A DNA stretch of 16,252 nucleotides from an uncultured Eubacterium sp. GTDB lineage: Bacteria; Bacillota; Clostridia; Oscillospirales; Acutalibacteraceae. How positions within the stretch are numbered: the stretch's first letter is position 1; each line of letters starts with the position of its first letter. The position numbers and the translations under genes are program-made. The stretch spans positions 1-16,252 of the forward strand of contig CABQCC010000033.1 in NCBI GenBank assembly GCA_902462495.1, given 5' to 3'. Shown here piece by piece: positions 13,603 through 16,252 of this stretch. The notes under the pieces were generated by a model, which did no database searches, was not told the DNA's origin, and saw only the letters and a list, made by a program, of their open reading frames with translations.

Positions 13603-14523
13603 ATGGCAAACACATGTCCTAATTGTGGCAAAAAACTTCATTTGTACGATATAAAAGCCGAGTGCCCTTCTTGTGGTGTCAATATTCCAAACTATAATTG
13701 GGAGGAACGGCTTGAAGCCGATAATCAATTGGCAGAACAAAAATTCGCCGTTTTTTACCGTGCACTTAACAGAATAGCATATTCAATTTGGGGAACAAAA
13801 TTGAGAATTGTAAGAATTATCTTTTCCGTTTTGCCTGCCGTCGGATTTCTTTTGCCGTGGGCAACTCTCAAAGGTGATGCCGACAGCGTAGGGCTTGATT
13901 TGTTCGGTATGAGCAGCAAGATAACTCTTATTGATTTGCTTAAAGACTTTTTCGGAAATTCCAATGTGTACATAACTAATATGAAAAGCGAGCATTTTTC
14001 GGGAACACTCAGCCTTACGATGTATGCGATGATTTTTATGATGTTGTCGCTTTTGCTTGCGGTCATTGCATTTTTTCTTATTTTTATTCTTTCAAAGCAT
14101 TTCAAAACAAAGGCAATTACGGTTTTTGATTGCTTGAGCGTTGTGTCAGCCGTGTGCAGTGCAGTTTGCTTTGCCGTGGGTGCAAATGCCGCACCAAAAG
14201 CAGATGCAATAAATTTTGGCACTTTTTCTTTGAATAATGCAACAGGCGGTGTCGCTTGGGGATTTTATATTGCGCTTGTGCTTTTGATTTTAGATGTTGT
14301 TCTTAATGTTGCAGTTTGCAAATCACCTGCAAAATCAGATGAACAGCTTGAAGCCGAAAGACTTGAACGCAAGGCTGCTAAAGAGCAAAAGGAATATGAA
14401 ATCGCTCTGAAAAAAGAGATTGAAAGAGAAGAAGCAGAAAAGAAAGAAAAAGAAGAGCAGGCAAGAACTGTTGCCGAGGCAAAGGCAAAACTTGCCGAGC
14501 ATGAAAATAAAAAGAAAAAATAA
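13603..14523 (+). CDS. Zinc-ribbon, four-helix membrane protein with charged coiled-coil tail, unknown function
   Basis: I do not recognise this 306-residue protein. It opens with a zinc ribbon: CPNC at 5-8 and CPSC at 21-24. Hydrophobic helices follow at about 69-89, 136-165, 173-195 and 216-238, with an outside loop of ~45 residues (90-135) between the first two. Residues 246-306 are a highly charged Glu/Lys/Ala helix, probably a coiled coil, ending in a run of lysines. An even number of helices puts both the ribbon and the tail inside the cell. ATG at 13603 is chosen because AGAGGT (13591-13596) lies six bases before it and the ribbon begins at once. An in-frame upstream ATG at 13534 lies ahead of the promoter boxes and would add 23 AT-encoded residues. 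It shares a promoter with the next gene, 17 bases away. Zinc-ribbon membrane proteins of this kind are common in Clostridia but mostly uncharacterised. Confidence 0.85.
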   Translation: MANTCPNCGKKLHLYDIKAECPSCGVNIPNYNWEERLEADNQLAEQKFAVFYRALNRIAYSIWGTKLRIVRIIFSVLPAVGFLLPWATLKGDADSVGLDLFGMSSKITLIDLLKDFFGNSNVYITNMKSEHFSGTLSLTMYAMIFMMLSLLLAVIAFFLIFILSKHFKTKAITVFDCLSVVSAVCSAVCFAVGANAAPKADAINFGTFSLNNATGGVAWGFYIALVLLILDVVLNVAVCKSPAKSDEQLEAERLERKAAKEQKEYEIALKKEIEREEAEKKEKEEQARTVAEAKAKLAEHENKKKK

Positions 14524-14540
14524 TTTTTGAGGTAATTCAA

Positions 14541-15173
14541 ATGGAAAAACAAAACGACAATCAAAAAAAGCAAAGCAAACTTATTCCGGGTTCAAAGGTT
14601 CGTGTGTCAACATTAGCAATTGTTTCCGTGCTTCTTGCTGCGATGCTTGCACTTTCATCATTCAGTTTGGCTGTTTTCAGTTCACAACCGTTTATGGAAA
14701 ACGGAGGCACTATCAGTTTTTATGAACTTAAATCAAAACTTTACACCAAGGCTGTTATCAAAGCGTTGCCAAAGAAAATTACAGGCAATGATGCAGGTAA
14801 AAAGATTGATTTTTATATCGAAGAAAATGATGATTACGACCCATCCAAGGATGAACCTGTTGAGCAATACAGAGTTTATTATTACCTTGACGGCAAAAAA
14901 GTTATTGCCAGCGGCGGTGTTTATAAAGGCGATTACGAAACAATGTATCCGCTGATCGGTTTCTTCGTAAAAGGGTCTGATAATCTAAAAGTTTTAAAGA
15001 AAGTAAGCATCGTTTTGATTGTTGTTTTTGCTCTTGCACTTTTGGCATTTCTCATTTGGTTTATTTGGCTTCTTGTCAAAATTAAGGAAGAAAGAAAATA
15101 CAGCGTAAGCTATCAGGAACAAAAGCTTATCAAGGAAGCTGAAAAGAAAACAAAAAAGTATAATAAGGAATAG
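14541..15173 (+). CDS. Two-helix membrane protein with extracytoplasmic domain, unknown function
   Basis: I do not recognise this 210-residue protein. A polar, basic N-terminus (1-22) precedes a hydrophobic helix at about 24-48. Residues 49-154 form a soluble stretch with mixed strands, including an acidic EENDDYDPSKDEP segment near 94-106 and aromatic VYYYLDGKKVIASGGVYKG near 112-130. A second helix lies at about 155-180, and a short tail rich in Lys and Glu ends the protein. The positive charges on both ends place the tails inside and the 106-residue domain outside. GAGG at 14529-14532, eight bases before ATG, supports the start. It follows the zinc-ribbon gene by 17 bases and ends in a terminator, so the two genes form one operon. 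The shared design (charged cytoplasmic tails, membrane helices, no enzyme motif) suggests that the two proteins could work together; this is inference. Confidence 0.82.
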   Translation: MEKQNDNQKKQSKLIPGSKVRVSTLAIVSVLLAAMLALSSFSLAVFSSQPFMENGGTISFYELKSKLYTKAVIKALPKKITGNDAGKKIDFYIEENDDYDPSKDEPVEQYRVYYYLDGKKVIASGGVYKGDYETMYPLIGFFVKGSDNLKVLKKVSIVLIVVFALALLAFLIWFIWLLVKIKEERKYSVSYQEQKLIKEAEKKTKKYNKE

Positions 15174-15180
15174 TTTTATG

Positions 15181-15210
15181 GGCTTGCCCTCGTCGGCAAG
15201 CCTTGTTTTA
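15181..15210 (+). terminator. Intrinsic terminator after the membrane protein pair
   Basis: GGCTTGCC (15181-15188) pairs perfectly with GGCAAGCC (15195-15202) around a six-base loop, followed by TTGTTTTA. The next gene starts 23 bases later, without a convincing promoter. Confidence 0.88.
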
Positions 15211-15220
15211 AAATAATCAT

Positions 15221-15227
15221 AAAGGGG
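15221..15227 (+). promoter_or_regulatory. Ribosome binding site of the flavoenzyme gene
   Basis: AAAGGGG lies six bases before ATG at 15234 and just after the terminator T-run, so it fixes the start and shows the gene is separate from the membrane protein pair. Confidence 0.75.
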
Positions 15228-15233
15228 ATTTTT

Positions 15234-16252
15234 ATGGATTATAAGATGCTTTTCTCTCCTATGAAAATAGGTAATACCGAAATTAAAAACAGAGTTGTAA
15301 TGGCTCCAATGTGTATGGGTTTCGGTCAGTTTGACGGCAAGGTTACCGATGTTATGGCTGACCACTATGTTGAGCGTGCCAAGGGCGGTGTCGGTCTTAT
15401 TATCACCGAGATTACCCGTATCAACGATGTGACAGGTGCTTCGTCTTTCGGTCAAATGGCTTTGACTCACGATTCTCAAATTGCACCTATTAAAAATATG
15501 GTTGACCGTGTTCATTCCTACGGTGCAAAAATTTTTGTTGAGCTTCACCATCCGGGCAGACAAAATTTAGGTCTTATGATGGGCACTGTTCCGCTTTCGG
15601 TTGCTTGCGACAAAATTATGGGCAAAGCATATGCAAAGCTTCTTACCGGTGCAATTATTCCCCCGGGAAAGAAACTTCAGGATAAGGACATTGTTCCTCG
15701 CACCGTTGCTCCGTCAAAATGCGAAAAGTCAAAAATGGCTGACAGCGTAAACAGAGGACTTACCAAAACAGGCATTAAAAAGCTTGTTCGTCAGTTTGTT
15801 CAAGGTGCTGTCAGAGCACAAAAGGCAGGCTGTGACGGTGTTGAACTTCACGCTGCGCACGGATATCTTATTCAGCAGTTTTTGTCACCAAACACTAATC
15901 GCAGAAATGATGAGTACGGCGGCTCTCTTGAAAACAGAATGAGATTCCTCAATGAAATCATTGACGGAATAAGACTTGCTTGCGGCAACGATTTCCCTCT
16001 TGTTGTTCGTCTTTCGGTTGATGAGATGTATGCAAAAATCGGTCAGCCGGGCAAAGGCTACGATTTGCAGGAAGGACTCAAGATTGCCAAAGCGCTTAAT
16101 GATAAGGGCATTGACGCTATTGATGTTTCATCAGCAACTTATGATACATTCAACTATTGGCTCGAACCGACAACTTTCCCACTCGGCTGGAGAAAGTATC
16201 TTGCCGAGGAGGTCAAAAAGGTTGTTGATATTCCTGTTATTGCAGCACCTTT
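15234..16252 (+). CDS. Old Yellow Enzyme / 2-enoate reductase-type NADH:flavin oxidoreductase, 3' end missing
   Basis: The frame is open from ATG at 15234 to the window edge (339 complete codons). The protein begins as an FMN-binding TIM barrel of the Old Yellow Enzyme family: LFSPMKIGNTEIKNRVVMAPM at 6-26, EITRI at 59-63, the EL-HHPGRQ segment at 103-110 and the catalytic GVELHAAHGYL at 202-212 (H206, H209), followed by NRRNDEYGGSLENR at 222-235. Relatives include 2,4-dienoyl-CoA reductase, BaiCD/BaiH bile-acid enzymes and 2-enoate reductase. Full-length relatives of ~640-670 residues carry a 4Fe-4S cluster and FAD/NAD(P) domains after the barrel, but that part lies outside the window. The distance from the HHPGR motif to the HAAH motif is about 95 residues, longer than in simple members, owing to a Lys/Cys-containing segment at about 114-175. 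AAAGGGG at 15221-15227, six bases before ATG, supports the start. The natural substrate cannot be told. Confidence 0.92.
   Translation, partial: MDYKMLFSPMKIGNTEIKNRVVMAPMCMGFGQFDGKVTDVMADHYVERAKGGVGLIITEITRINDVTGASSFGQMALTHDSQIAPIKNMVDRVHSYGAKIFVELHHPGRQNLGLMMGTVPLSVACDKIMGKAYAKLLTGAIIPPGKKLQDKDIVPRTVAPSKCEKSKMADSVNRGLTKTGIKKLVRQFVQGAVRAQKAGCDGVELHAAHGYLIQQFLSPNTNRRNDEYGGSLENRMRFLNEIIDGIRLACGNDFPLVVRLSVDEMYAKIGQPGKGYDLQEGLKIAKALNDKGIDAIDVSSATYDTFNYWLEPTTFPLGWRKYLAEEVKKVVDIPVIAAP

Noticed and set aside
14994..15563. 189-codon minus-strand frame over the terminator and the flavoenzyme start
   Set aside because: It crosses a clear terminator and runs opposite the conserved Old Yellow Enzyme N-terminus.
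1..16252. Mobile elements, phage genes, CRISPR arrays, tRNA or rRNA genes
   Set aside because: I found no transposase or integrase motifs, no regularly spaced repeats and no cloverleaf or rRNA-like stretch; all long intervals are occupied by coherent genes.

Overview
The window is about 16 kb of chromosomal sequence of low to moderate GC (my impression, not computed). It most likely comes from a low-GC Gram-positive anaerobe of class Clostridia, probably Oscillospiraceae/Ruminococcaceae-like. The grounds are a bifunctional long RelA/SpoT homologue, HemZ, a SpoVB-type flippase next to MazG, HU and RqcP (the yabM-yabN-yabO neighbourhood of Firmicutes), PdxS/PdxT, and sigma-A-like promoters with strong AGGAG-type ribosome sites. 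The genus assignment is inference. I see no mobile element, tRNA, rRNA or CRISPR array. Genes are dense and all but one lie on the + strand.

Region 1 (1-6504) is a tight run of recJ (5' end cut by the window), rsh, dtd, a metallo-beta-lactamase-fold hydrolase and hemZ, with overlaps or very short spacers. It combines DNA repair, stringent response, D-aminoacyl-tRNA proofreading, thiolester-type hydrolysis and a HemZ-type radical SAM enzyme. It resembles the widespread recJ-(apt)-rsh-dtd-...-hemZ order but lacks apt and is not followed by hisS/aspS. Region 2 (6505-7083) is one small acidic helical protein of unknown function with its own promoter and terminator. Region 3 (7096-10287) is spoVB-like flippase, mazG, hup and rqcP. 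A promoter sits in front of mazG and a terminator lies between hup and rqcP. The yabP, yabQ and divIC genes that often follow are absent here.

Region 4 (10302-11870) is the vitamin B6 pair pdxS-pdxT, with an extended -10 promoter and a terminator shared with the convergent gene. Region 5 (11877-13478) is the only minus-strand gene, a GPH-family sugar:cation symporter homologue. Region 6 (13537-15210) is a divergent two-gene unit with a consensus -35 promoter and a terminal hairpin. It encodes a zinc-ribbon four-helix membrane protein with a long charged tail and a two-helix membrane protein with an outside domain. I recognise neither, and this pair is the best candidate here for an undescribed system. 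Region 7 (15234 to the window end) is the first 339 codons of an Old Yellow Enzyme/2-enoate reductase-type flavoenzyme.

A recurring layout is a hairpin terminator placed directly before the start of the next co-directional gene, with no obvious promoter in between (before spoVB, rqcP and the flavoenzyme). This could set the relative output of neighbouring genes by read-through. Most of the window is ordinary housekeeping sequence.
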